From contig NC_135550.1 in NCBI RefSeq assembly GCF_964340395.1, positions 10,868,408 through 10,932,407 on the forward strand: DNA of 64,000 bases, read 5' to 3'. Origin of the DNA: Glandiceps talaboti (lineage: Eukaryota; Hemichordata; Enteropneusta; Spengelidae). The translations under genes and the position numbers were made by a program. Below, one piece after another: positions 24,307 to 36,798 of the stretch (its first letter is position 1; each line of letters starts with the position of its first letter). The notes beneath the pieces were generated by a model. It did no database searches, had not been told where the DNA came from, and saw only the letters and a program-made list of their open reading frames with translations.

Positions 24307-25200
24307 AACTATAAACTTACCAGTGTCAACTTTGGAAGTATAACTCACCAGTATCAACTTTGAAACTACAAACTTACCAGTATCAACTTTGAAACTATAA
24401 ACTTACCAGTATCAACTTTGAAACTACAAACTTACCAGTATCAACTTTGAAACTACAAACTTACCAGTATCAACTTTGAAACTACAAACTTACCAGTATC
24501 AACTTTGAAACTACAAACTTACCAGTATCAACTTTGAAACTATAAACTTACCGGTATCAACTTTGAAACTACAAACTTACCAGTATCAACTTTGAAACTA
24601 CAAACTTACCGGTATCAACTTTGAAACTACAAACTTACCAGTATCAACTTTCAAACTATAAACTTACCGGTATCAACTTTGAAACTATAAACTTACCGGT
24701 ATCAACTTTGAAACTACAAACTTACCAGTATCAACTTTGAAACTACAAACTTACCAGTATCAACTTTGAAACTATAAACTTACCGGTATCAACTTTGAAA
24801 CTATAAACTTACCGGTATCAACTTTGAAACTATAAACTTACCGGTATCAACTTTGAAACTACAAACTTACCAGTATCAACTTTGAAACTACAAACTTACC
24901 AGTATCAACTTTGAAACTATAAACTTACCGGTATCAACTTTGAAACTACAAACTTACCAGTATCAACTTTGAAACTACAAACTTACCAGTATCAACTTTG
25001 AAACTATAAACTTACCAGTATCAACTTTGAAACTATAATCTTACCGGTATCAACTTTGAAACTATAAACGTACCGGTATCAACTTTGAAACTATAAACTT
25101 ACCGGTATCAACTTTGAAACTATAAACTTACCAGTTTCAACTTTGAAACTACAAACTTACCAGTATCAACTTTGAAACTATAAACTTACCAGTATAATAA
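24307..25200 (-). repeat. 29-bp minisatellite of splice-donor units, about 31 copies (copy D)
   Basis: On the minus strand each unit contains GATACCGGTAAGTTT or GATACTGGTAAGTTT, a near-perfect 5' splice site. From 24347 to 25188 the donor recurs at exactly 29 nt, 30 times, with one more 28 nt further on. The first unit (25188) is the donor of the exon-5 remnant of copy D, so the array grew from an exon/intron boundary. Units differ only at a few positions (CCG/CTG before the donor, ACA/ATA in the tail). Confidence 0.93.
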
Positions 25201-25763
25201 ACTTTCATTTCAAATTTAATTCCAAGTTCTTCAAAACGTTTGCACGCATTTTCACATGCGGTACTGCAGGCCGAGTGTCTATATGTTGTTATTGTTTACA
25301 CATTGAATATACCCAGCAAAATAAATCGTTATTACACTGACTCCTCGCTAATATGTATCTTATATCTCTATTGTACGCTGGCTCAAATTTGAATAAACAT
25401 GTGTCCAGTTAAAAGTTGTAACTTTTAAAAATTCTTTGTACGGGAAAGTACAAAAGAATTGCACATGCACTGTGCATTTTCCACGAGTAACAATAGTCTT
25501 GAAAGTCTCCATAGGGCCATCAAAGTCTGAAAGTCTGTGAAATATTTTGCTCTTTATTTTGCTCTTTATATTTCTGGAACCAAATCAAACTTCAGGAGAA
25601 GTGATTTACCAAGTGCACATCCACAAAATATCTTTCAGCTTTGCCACAACAAAATACACTTCCAGATAATATGAACTAAATTTTAAATGCATGATTGCAC
25701 CAAGACAAGGTTCTGCCCTCCTGGCAATTTGGTCAGGCGACGGCCCTGCAGATCGTATACAAA

Positions 25764-25945
25764 CAACTGTGCTAGGACCAGGCTCTTTGCACGCTGCTTT
25801 TATTTCTGCTTCAGGAATGGGTGACAAAACTCGTGTAAAAAGTGGGACTGTAGCGGGCTAACTGTGTTCGTGACGCTCGCCAGATACTCGACACAGCAGT
25901 CTTTATCATCGGCGGAAGTGGTTCAACGTGTTGTGTGAACCGATG
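25764..25945 (-). pseudogene. Relic of the copy-B first exon and its upstream flank
   Basis: The minus strand encodes SPIPEAEIKAACKEPGPS, nearly identical to the copy-B first exon. The ATG has become TTG at the edge of a small deletion, and the donor GT is altered. The flank up to about 25945 (GGGCTAACTGTGTTCGTGACGC etc.) matches 11585-11690. A B-type promoter plus exon was therefore once copied here and has decayed. Confidence 0.8.
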
Positions 25946-26018
25946 ACAGTGAACGAATAACTTTCTGTAGAGCGCCACCACAAGTACATATGCCACAAAT
26001 TGCGATGAAAAACACTTT

Positions 26019-26167
<149 letters not shown>

Positions 26168-27836
26168 CCCACCGACCGACCGACCGATCAAGCAATCATT
26201 CAACCAAGTAATGTTTCGTATACTTGAGTCTTACTATGAAAGTTCTTTAATGCCAGATTTCAGAAACAGCCATCTGACTCTTATGTCTTCGTTATCCTTA
26301 GGAATATCGTCCGGTTTGGCATAGCCAAGAAAGAACACGGTTTTCTTTGCATGAGGCACGTCACAGGTTTGCAGTAATCTAAATGGAGAGGATAATAACA
26401 TTGGGCGATTTCTGACCTACTTCAACAAGTCCGTATAATATTATTAGGACATTGACTCTTTTCACGTTATCGAAAAATGTTCGCAATAAATGATTATACC
26501 CTGAACACAAAGAACAATTTCCCCAAACAACTTCCTGTTTATGGCATCCATGTGTTCGTGAAATTAATGTTTAAATTGGTTAATTTTAAAGTACACAATA
26601 ATGATAAGATATGAAATTTAGAATAAATATTTCGTCACTTACCTCATTTCGAGGACTCTGGTATAGAAATCCAGAGATATTCGTGGGTCAGACAAGAGAC
26701 ACGTTGTCTTTGGGTAAAAGGAGATTGTCTGTTTGCTTTGAATGTACGAATGGGTATTGTTTTAAGGACACATATGGGCCGAAAATGTTTTTTATTATGA
26801 TGGTAAAACACATACAATCTCGATTTTACTATTAGAGTACTATATGCATGCCTTCAATAATCCTCTTTCAGATCTGGCGTCAAAGTCCAGCTGAGTATGT
26901 CGAATACTATCACCATCGAATCTGGATTGAATTTATACCAAGAGCAAGTGATGGCTCGACTCTGCAGCCGAAGTAAGAATGCTAAAGTTACGTCCCAAAA
27001 ATTAAAAAAATTAACACCCCTCCCCAAATAAAAATGAAGCTTTCGCGCCGTTAATTTGTACAAGTGTTTACATGTATATGCTCTTATTTACTTCAACATA
27101 TATACAAATTTGAAAAGATGACTTCAGTTCATGTGTCCCGTTTTAATACGTACTGTCACACTCTATGCCCGTACTGTGGTGACGTGGTTATTTTTTTAGT
27201 TCGTGATTTCACTCATAATACGGCAGGTTCTTGCTTACATCTAAACGATTCATCGTCCACGCCGAGTCAATTTGACGACCATAGCGAGGAAGGATTTAAA
27301 AATTGCGTAAATAATTATAAATTGTTTTGAAAATTATTTCAAAGCACGGTTGAATCCCGTCATCTCATAAGAATTTATGAATTTGAGGTCTCCTACATTA
27401 TGGTATTGCTGTGTACGCAAATATGTATGCTCATGTCGGATATGCTTGGTGATGCAAAAAAATTAAACTGTCCATATACCACACAAATCATGTTGTTTTT
27501 CACCTGTGTGCAAGGATCGGGTTCTTTGCAAGCAGCTTCAATCTCCCCAGTCGGAATGAAATCTGCCAAACGAGACATGTTCTAGTTGAACAAATGTGTA
27601 TCGGAGCAACCCTTTCTATAGCCTCTTTGAAAGACACCGTTGATAACCAACGCTGATTGGTGTGCTACTATCGATGTTATTCTAAAGTACAGTACGGCCG
27701 CCTCTTTAGAATAACTTATAAATAGTGTCGTGGGTTGCATATATATGGTAGTATGATTTTAATTTTTAAAGCATAAACACCAAAATATGATGGCAACACA
27801 TGTTGAAAAAAGGTGTGGTGACGCGTACATCACGTC

Positions 27837-27891
<55 letters not shown>

Positions 27892-27892
27892 T
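27837..27892. repeat. (GTCT)n microsatellite
   Basis: About 14 perfect units upstream of copy D exon 1. Confidence 0.9.
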
Positions 27893-28437
27893 TCATACAA
27901 TCATATTCTTAATCAACAATAACAATGAAAAAATACACAATGTTTTCTAACTATCAAAGAATCAACTTTTATTCACTAAATGAGGGTAAGTTCTGCAAAT
28001 CAATACCAAGAATGCGTGCCTTGTCGTGTTGTCATTTCCTAACTCCGTACCTTGAGTTGTTCATTATTAGTATGTATCTTATTGGCCCTGCAGCTGCTCC
28101 TGGTCTGCTGTATCATATTGTGTCACATAATGATATTAAAATATTATATATTTTCTGTGTGTATTTATGTAATTTTGAGAATACCCTCCTTTTTTTGTCC
28201 ATTTGTGCAAAATACACAATAATTTGTATGCTTTATCTAAAGTCATTTGGAGGTAGATTTTGAATACAACGTATGGTACTATCATAAACAGTAACAGTAA
28301 AAATATAACATTGAAATTACGTGTACACATTTCGCAGTTCAAAGGTCAGGGTACGTGTTGTGAAAAGTTTTGCAATCATAGTATTACCAACATGATAGAC
28401 ACTACATCATTTTCCTATATAATAATACAATTTAATT

Positions 28438-28913
28438 GGGGGGGGGGGTGAGATCAATAGTTCAATGAAGGATAACAAACTAAATTCTTTTAATTAGGCC
28501 TTAGATCCCCCCCCCGCCCCCCTTTTAACTAAATTGGCCAAAATTGATAATTGTCTCAGACAGCACCAACTTCACATCAAGTTGTAGTAATATGCAATGC
28601 TATGAACACAAAGCCGGTATGAAGTGAGGAAAAAATAGTTGTTTTTTGTTGATACTTTATTTTAGTGCTATTTACTATAGCGGGAATTCTTCCATTTCTT
28701 AATTTTACGACATTTAAAAATAATATTAGTAAAAAAGGGTAACACTGTTACCCTTATTTACAAATATTTCTTTAAAAAAATGTAAAACTGAGACTGACAG
28801 ATCCATTAAAAGTAAAAATCGTTTTTGTAGGACGAGAACTAAAATGGCTCAAACCCCCATCCCCACCCCGAAGGAAAAGAATTTAGTTTTTTTTGAACTA
28901 TTGATCTCGTCCC
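28438..28913. mobile_element. MITE, about 475 bp, with GATCAATAGTTCAA ends
   Basis: The left end GAGATCAATAGTTCAATG and the right end TTGAACTATTGATCTC are inverted copies, each with a poly-G or CCC tract outside. A second copy in reverse orientation is at 41349-41748. Both share the interior blocks CGTTTTTGTAGGA and ATTTTGGCCAATTTAGTTA. There is no coding capacity; it is a non-autonomous DNA element of unassigned superfamily. Confidence 0.75.
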
Positions 28914-29000
28914 TTGATCAATCATATGTCGAACAATTCAATGTGATCAGATCTGATCATTCGTTAGTGGTAAAGTTCCATATCGTGAGACTGGAATAGT

Positions 29001-29353
29001 TTACGCCTTCACATTGACAAGTGTGGCTCCGTTTATTATCTCGATCCAGTAACCATCGGGATCCCTAATAAACGCCGTATCCGGTACCAGTCCTGGAATA
29101 GGATACAAAGAGGAGAGTCATTTCATGGAAACCAGTCTGGTGACTTTAGAAAGATGATGATGAGGATGAGGATGATGATGAGGATGATGATGATGATGAT
29201 GATGGTGGTGATTGTGGTGGTGGTGGTGGTGGTGGTGCCTATACTCTAGACTTGTGGTAAATTTAGACTCCAGACGTGTTAGATAGGCTATAACATACAG
29301 TTCGAGTTGTGAGTAATATCTTAATCAACTACAAGCCTGGAGTCTAGGCTAAA

Positions 29354-29396
<43 letters not shown>

Positions 29397-29421
29397 GTGG
29401 TGGTGGTGGTGGTGGTGGTGG

Positions 29422-29472
<51 letters not shown>

Positions 29473-30996
29473 CGACGATGATGATGATGATGATGATGAC
29501 GACGATGATGATGACGGTATCAACTTTGAAACTACAAACTTACCGGTATCAACTTTGAAACTATAAACTTACTAGTATCAACTTTGAAACTATAATCTTA
29601 CCGGTATCAACTTTGAAACTATAAACTTACCGGTATCAACTTTGAAACTATAAACTTTAATACCAGTATCAACTTTGAAACTATAATCTTACCGGTATCA
29701 ACTTTGAAACTATAAGCTTACCGGTATCAACTTTCAAACTATAAACTTACCGGTATCAACTTTGAAACTTACCAGCATTATATTTTATTTCAAATTCAAC
29801 TCCAAGTTCTTCAAAACGATCGCACGCACATTTCACATGCGGTACTGCAATGCCAATATGACCTGTTGGAAATGAAAGCGCTTGAAAATCGAGTGTCTAT
29901 ATGTTATTGTTCACACATTAACATACCCAGTGTGTGTCATGCATGAATTACATGATGTAATCATAACGTTTTTCACAATCACTACATGACAGCATGCAGT
30001 TACCATGCAACTTCCATCTATGTATACATATTTGGGTTGACATGTGGGGTAAAAGTTTACAGTCTCCTGTACCAGGTCATAATTCAAGCAACCCATATTA
30101 TTTAGAACGATACCCATTTGAATGAATGTGACTGTTTAGTAATTTAAGGTTGTATCGCAATTGCCCCAGTTGTGCAATGGCCATAGAAAGTCTTATATTC
30201 TAAGCTGGCAGTGTTGTACAATTCTTATGATTAATACACCAATTGTTCATGTTTCACATGCATTCATCAACTACTCAGTTGTGTACAGGGGTATAAAGGA
30301 CACCATCTATTGCAGAACCGAAATTTGTTTTTTTTTAAAACCCGCACATGTTTCTCTACTTCGTGTGCGACAGAATTCAACAGTCCCGCTTCCGGGAGAC
30401 AAAGAAACAAATGATTTTTACCGTATCCAAGTGGCTCACAGTTGCCGTTGTGCATTTTTTTACCTCGCTTGTGTGCGTCGTAGTCGCTGTTGAGTGAGAA
30501 AAGAGAGAACATGGTAAGTGGGCACCTCTGATTGAAAAGGTGCACAGAGATATATATTTCCTAGAAGATTTTAAAAGAAACTGAACTGATGATTTGAACA
30601 AACGAACGTTATGCTTAACGTGGTATACACATCGGAAATTAAAAAATACCACCAATGGCGTTGTAGCACAACTGTACAGTTTTTAAAAATGTTTATCCAT
30701 ATGGTAGTCCACGCTAACAATAAGTGAATGCTGAATGACTATCCAGTTGCCTATCCAACCATGTTGCTATCTTTACGATATTTGCTGTCATTTGGCTGTT
30801 GCTATGGGCGTGGTCATGTTGTTAGATATATTTGCATACATTTTTGTATGTTTTTGTTCACTCACTCACTCACTCACTCACTCACTTATTGCAATTAGTT
30901 TTCTGTAATTATTTATACTTTTCCTCTTTGATCTGATTTGATAGTTTTTTGCTTTATTGTTGTGTAACTCTTCTCTTTTTTGAGGAGGAATAAAGG

Positions 30997-31040
<44 letters not shown>

Positions 31041-34000
31041 CTCACTCACTCACTCACTCACTCACTCACTCACTCACTCACTCACTCACTCACTCACTCA
31101 CTCACTCACTCACTCACTCACTCACTCACATACTTATTTGGCATGTCTAAGGGAACCTGATCAAACCATACTCAGCACTGGCTACCAGGTTTACCACAAC
31201 GACGATTAAAACACCGCTAAAAAACAACAAATTCCCAAGTTTTATGGCATTTTGACCACGGGTCATTAATAAGAGTATTATAATACTAAACTGAACTGTG
31301 AATGGATTAATGTACTTACTACCAGAGCTCAATACATCCAGGTTTCAGGAACAGCCATTTGATTCTGTCTTCTTTACGCTCGGGAATGTCTCCCTTATTG
31401 CAATAACCAAGGAAGAACAGAGTTCTCTTTGCAATTGGTTGGTCGAATGTTTGGATCAGTCTATCGAGAATATAATTACCATACCGTGACTATCACTAAA
31501 TATAAACAGGTGATGCTTAAGCTGTCAAACTTGGTAACGGTGAAGAGGGTACAGCTATGCTAGTTTGACCATGGTTTGACACAGTGTTTGAGTGAATAGT
31601 TTAACAACAGTGTCATCATTGAGAGTACATCATAATGGTGGGTTATATTGACATATACAGCCATGTAATCCTAGTTTGAAAGAAGTGGTCCAGGATCAAC
31701 ATTTAGTGACACATTATATGCAAATGTTCATTTCCAGTTGTTTATTTATTTATTTACTTACTTATTCATTTATTTCCAATTGAATGTGTCAGTAGATGTA
31801 CACATAATATAAAAAGTAATAGAATAATAGACACCCAACATGTATAATAAACAATTCAAATTTAAGAATTTGAAGTGGTACACACATCAAGAATATGTCA
31901 ACGTATTTACATTTATTCTCGTTTTTAGCACATCGTTTTCATACAGCCGTCAGTGATTGGCTTAGATCAAGTCACGTGGTATAGAAAAATGCGCCATAGT
32001 GACCTCAATTTGCATGGAGCGAGCCACTAGTCGTATTCTACTGATTCTTTTTTCCCTGGGGAACTGTTCTTGTAGGATGGGAGTCTTTTCGGTGATTTGC
32101 TTTGACCATGGAATGAATATGTGCCTGAGAATATGATGTGTTATAATACACTTATTGCCTTGCCTTATTTGGGCACTAGTAGACGTCATATTAACCCTGT
32201 GCTGTCATGTAGCACTGAACTACTAGTATTTCCCTCGACTTTCAGCCTTGGGGAAAACAGTTGCTGCTGTAGAACACCACCATGGTAATATACGTCTACT
32301 AGCCAGGTAAAAGTGTATCATAACAATTCTGATAAACAAGGCATTTACACCCAGTGAAATGTACCTACCTCATGCCCATGACTCTTGTGTAGAAGTCCAG
32401 GGACCTTTTGGGTTCTTTGATCCTGATCATAGTTTGTTGGTTGATGAAATCCTAAAAAAAATACAATTAAACAGTAACAACAACTCATTCCAAACACAGT
32501 CGTCAGCCATTTAAAGAAGGCATACCTTTAGTTATAAATTCAGTGTTGTGTTTGGTTAATATGCATGTAACGATAGTCTGACAACCGGTTCGGGTGATAA
32601 AAATACAAATGTCAATCAAACTAATAGCTTCCACCCACTAATCCGTTTTGAAAGATTATGCTCAGTCATTTTGAAATCTTTTAAGAGACAACTATTAAAT
32701 GATGTTGTAGAGTTTGCATAATTAAAAAAGTGTGTATCCACATGCCATGCAATCCATCGCTTATGTTAGCTATGCAATATACATCATATTCCGCTGTTGC
32801 TATGGGCATGGTCTTGTTGCTAGGTATATGTGTTCATTTTTACAATGTTTATCCACATGCAAAGCCATCCCTTAAGTTATCTATGCAATATACATCGTAT
32901 TTTCGATGTTGCTATAGACATGGTCTTGTTGCTAAGCATACATGTGTCCATATGTGGAATGTTTATCTACATGTCAATCCATCTATGCAATACACATCGT
33001 ATTTTCGCTGTTGCTATATACATGGTATTGTTGCTAGGCATACATGGGTTCGTTTTTGGAATGTTTATCCACTTGCCTATCCATCCCTGTTGTTATCTTA
33101 GCTAGCCATGAGCATAATCATTATGGATGTCGTCTTGTTACTAGACAAATTTGCATGCATTTTTGAATGTTTAATAATTTCCCTTCCCAATAATGTTGTT
33201 ACCTTTGCAAAATATACTGGCATTCGAGTGTTGCTAAGGGCGTGGTCATGGTTGCTAGGACCAGTTGTGTCAAATGATTTTGTACAGCTTCTACAGATTG
33301 ACACATCTGCAAACATGCTCATCAAATTTCAGCCCCCATTCACCAAGTAATTTTTGAGATATAAGTTTTGACCAAAACTAGCGCCAGTGGCGTTGTAGCA
33401 CAACTGTATTGGCTGTTGGTCATGGTCTTGTTGCTAGGGAAATTTGCAAACATTTTTGGGGATCTTTATTAACTTGACTACCCTTCCCACTTTTCAATAT
33501 AGACCATCATTTAGCTGTTGCTATGGGCGTAGTCCTGTTGCTAGGCACATTTGCATACATTTTTTGAATCTTTAGTCATTTACCTACCCAACTCTGTTGT
33601 TATCTTTGTAATATGTATCGTCATTTCACTGTTGCTAAGGGCGTGGTCATGGTTGCTAGGGCAATTGTGTCGAATTGTTTTCAACAATAACTGCAGAATA
33701 ATACCTCCAGAAACATCCCCAAGTTTCAACTCATTCACCATGCAGTTGAGAGAGACACATACATTTTACCAAGCATATAGCACTACTGGACCTTACAGTT
33801 CAGTTGTGCTAAAAAAAAAATAAGTATCCCTAACCTAATTTCATTTTTCTTACACAAAAATAATACTTTTGATTCAAACCATTGATCACCTGTGCTGCTA
33901 TCATTTTCATTTGAACTTAATAAAATCCCCAAGAGAAAACACTTTACCAGTATTATTTTTAGCACTATTAGTGCTATAAATTGCACTACCAGGATGTGTA

Positions 34001-34928
34001 TATGAACTTATCCCAGTGATTACATGTAACATTATATAATATACCTCATACGCTACACTGAGAACAATTTCTCCGGATGCCAATAGTACTTTTTAAACTA
34101 CCTAAGTTCGGTTGTGTTAACAGTTCATATACATCGCATTATCATGTGTATGATGAATTGTTAGACGTGCTACGTCATGCCTCACACTACTATAATATAT
34201 GCTGTAGTGACTACTACTATAGTGGCCTGGGCTAATATCAATTGCAAAGTGGGCCATGTACGGGTCAAAAGGGTTCAATGACTTTCTTGGTTCGCCAAGG
34301 CATCAGTTCTACATGGCCGAATTCCTATTGAGGTAATATGGCGTACTTTACAGGGCATGCTGTATTTTCGTCTTGTTAGCTTGTCTAAGCTGTTTTTAAA
34401 AATATTTTATACACCCTGGTAATGTAAAGCATGTTGATAATGTGATTCTGTGAAGCTGTTCTGATGAAGCTGGTAAACATCGTCCTTGTCAAGTTTTCAA
34501 CAATACGGAGGTCATTTGGGTACGCTTTGTGTGTTGTTAAATATTGCTATGGCTGAATGAACTGAGACCAAAAGCATATCAATGGACACTCTGGCCTAGA
34601 GTCAGTCTAATACATTTCAAGAATAGTTGACCCCGACTGCATTTTAATTTATCCAAGGTGAAAGAAAGGTTTAAAACATTCTTCAAGCTACAACCATCAT
34701 TACATTAATTGCCCTTTTGACCATCTATCCATATATGCTATGCCGTTACGACTAATGATTAACACATTGTTGTGATATGATAGCTGAGTTTAATGTTTAG
34801 CAGATGCAATTTCTCTCCACAAATAAAGATTTATACGAGACAATATTTACCTTGCAAGCGTCTTCTGGTTCTTTGCAACAATCCTCCACCTCTTTCTCTG
34901 TCATGTAACACCCGGCTGGAGCAAACAT
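29001..34928 (-). CDS. GLO1: Glyoxalase I (lactoylglutathione lyase), copy E
   Basis: Detoxifies methylglyoxal with glutathione. Six GT-AG exons: 34851-34928, 32369-32451, 31320-31460, 30422-30486, 29773-29862, 29001-29092 (549 nt, 182 residues). ATG opens [18 protein letters not shown]. Zinc ligands are Gln32 (QQTM), Glu98 (CIELW), His124 ([10 protein letters not shown]) and Glu170 (DGYWIE), all present. Exon 4 is divergent (DAHKRGKK) but ends in the usual HNGN...GYG. It has an intact frame and splice sites but larger introns than copy C. The intron after exon 5 begins with an array of extra donor sites. It is the most diverged of the three readable copies. Confidence 0.92.
29153..29518. repeat. 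(GAT)n / (GGT)n trinucleotide repeats
   Basis: Two GAT/GGT/GAC arrays (29153-29236 and 29354-29515) flank a short unique stretch in the last intron of copy E. The right array touches the 29-bp donor array. Poly-Met and poly-Val frames over it are artefacts. Confidence 0.9.
29515..29772 (-). repeat. 29-bp splice-donor minisatellite in copy E intron 5
   Basis: The same unit as at 24307-25200. Extra donors lie at about 29749, 29720, 29691, 29662 (altered to GTATTA), 29629, 29600, 29571 and 29542, after the authentic donor at 29772. If a downstream donor were used, the extension would read into an in-frame TGA six codons past the normal junction. Confidence 0.92.
30655..30855. repeat. Fragment of the TTGCTATGGGCGTGGTCATG repeat family
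   Basis: It starts with GGCGTTGTAGCACAACTGTA, also present at 33390, and contains CTGTTGCTATGGGCGTGGTC and ATTTGCATACATTTTT. It is a single unit of the tandem array at 32740-33700 and lies in intron 3 of copy E. Confidence 0.7.
30858..31130. repeat. (CACT)n and (CAA)n microsatellites
   Basis: A short (CACT)n at 30858-30885, (CAA)n at about 31000-31040, then a long (CACT)n to 31128. All lie in intron 3 of copy E. Confidence 0.9.
32740..33700. repeat. About 100-bp tandem repeat array in copy E intron 1
   Basis: About nine diverged copies of a unit with CTGTTGCTATGGGCGTGGTC, TTGTTGCTAGGCATATTTGC, a T-rich block ending TTTTGGAATGTTTATCC and CCTATCCATCCC. Units vary from about 95 to 125 bp. Two or three open frames run through it because units lack stops, but the products are repeats with no recognisable domain. 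Confidence 0.8.
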
Positions 34929-35430
34929 GTTGACAATTTTTTTTGTGTGTGTAGAACTGATAAAGGGTACTGGCTAAATTCAGTGATACAGAACCACAAC
35001 AGTGAATTCACCACGGATTCAATAAGCCGCTGCTCCTTCACTACAGCTTAGATATAAGCAGAGCCGTATCACTCACGACACAGATCCTTCCGCCTATAAC
35101 TATAACCATGGCATACACGGTCAACCTACTCACTTTCCTAAAAATAATAAACACAATCAAAACAGGGAAGATAAAACAGACAGTTTATAACGAAAAAAAT
35201 CACAGAAACGCCGTATCTGTGTTTTTCAAAATTTTAGATCCCCAGTCGACAGAGTTGTCTCTGGAACTTTTTATTTGAGGGGAGGCCTCATACCCATCAC
35301 GTCGTTCCCTCTCTTTATACAGGTTGATTTCGGTCAAAGTTCGTGGGGAACAGTGCAGTGAGGACCATAGAATACAGACTCATATATATCGTGAATGAAT
35401 TTTGGTAAAAAATCTCAGTTGTTGTTGTTT

Positions 35431-35489
<59 letters not shown>

Positions 35490-35989
35490 GGACTTGTGTC
35501 AGAAGCCTGTTTGAAACATGTTCAAGTTCATTGTGGAGAAAGGTTTTAAATAACGATATTGAAGATATTGCCTATAGAATATTATGCATACTCAGCCTTT
35601 GAAAAGAGCATGGACGCAGTTTTAGTGAAGCAATTTTATTTGATTATGTTCACACAGTATTTGTTTTAAGCTTTTCTTTACCTTTGTAGTAAATAGAAGG
35701 GTTTTCTTTTCCCCTTCTCAGAGTCTTTGCTTTGATAGTTCTCTTTTCTCCCTGGATTATTTTACCTCCTGCTAGGAAGTGAAATATATGTTTTCCTTAT
35801 ATAACAATTTAAAAACATAACGTAACTACTGAGCCAGCAAATGTAACAGAGGCTTTGTGAATCAATTATAATTATATGACAAGGGATCATAGGGTGACGT
35901 CATTCTCACCATGCGATCCGTCATCGTACTGCCGGGAAACAGGTGAAACTGGCCAACGGGAAGATTTGTGGTTTCCAGTAATTGTATTA

Positions 35990-36030
<41 letters not shown>

Positions 36031-36559
36031 GTTGTTGTTGTTGTTGTTGTTTCCGACCAAAAATGCCCCCACCCAAAAATAAAAATTGAGGAGGGTGCTT
36101 TAAGTGTTAATTCTTATCTGCCGCCCACTGTACTAGTAATGAAAGATATCAGCCCTCCTTCCCTCCCTCCCACCGGGTTTAATTCAACTGCCAACCCAAT
36201 ATTAATTGTGAATGATTTCCCCACTCCCCACCAGGAAAACATGTGTTTTCCACTAACAAACATTTCCTAGTATAACAGCACCTCCCCCATAATAAATTCC
36301 TCTTAATTCCCTTCCCACTGTAGCAAAATCAGGACTTTCTCGTCACAAGTCTTCGGCCATCCCGCTACCAATCGAAAAAAAAAGATGCCCGCCTTGTGAA
36401 AAATTGCGTAAGAACAGGTTTTTGCAAGATCAGCTTCATTGACTGCACCTGTAGAAAGGTCAAAGAAAAGAAAATGGTACGTTTTCTCTAACTTCCTCAC
36501 TTTCCCAGTGCATTGTTGGCTGCAGAGATGAAATCTAATGGAGGTCATTTGAAGGACAA
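34929..36559. other. Upstream flank of copy E; (GTT)n microsatellites
   Basis: No gene is seen. On the minus strand a TATAAAG lies at about 35314-35320, some 390 nt upstream of the copy E start, and could be its core promoter. (GTT)n tracts lie at 35411-35491 and 35990-36050; the poly-Cys/Leu/Gln frames across them are artefacts. Confidence 0.5.
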
Positions 36560-36798
36560 CCTTGCTACTCAATCTGATTAAAATCCGATGTGGTGAAAGC
36601 GGCTAGATGTCCTTACCTCTATTCATCACGCGTTACGTTTGTTTTGTTCGGAGTGATCGCCGCCTTCCCACATCTGAACCGGTGTAAAGGCGGCGATCAC
36701 TCCGAACAAAACAAACGTCACAACACGATGAATAGAGGTAAATAAGGACATCTAGCCGCTTTCACCACATCGGATTTTAATCAGATTGCCTTGCTACT
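36560..36798. mobile_element. Foldback MITE with perfect 10-bp target duplication
   Basis: CCTTGCTACT occurs at 36560-36569 and 36789-36798. The element between (219 bp) starts CAATCTGATTAAAATCCG and ends with its complement. Arms of about 95 nt pair almost completely, with a small asymmetric insertion near ATTCATC, around a loop near 36680. A 10-bp duplication and long inverted ends fit Mutator-like foldback elements. No coding capacity. The intact duplication suggests recent insertion. Confidence 0.85.

Noticed and set aside
24307-25200. CRISPR-like array (regular 29-bp periodicity)
   Set aside because: The units are contiguous with no spacers and derive from an exon/intron boundary; the context is a eukaryotic gene.
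32730-33105. Overlapping frames of about 90-120 codons
   Set aside because: They run through the 100-bp tandem repeat; their similarity to each other is due to the repeat.
35402-36082. Poly-Cys, poly-Leu or poly-Gln proteins
   Set aside because: They are (GTT)n microsatellites read in different frames.
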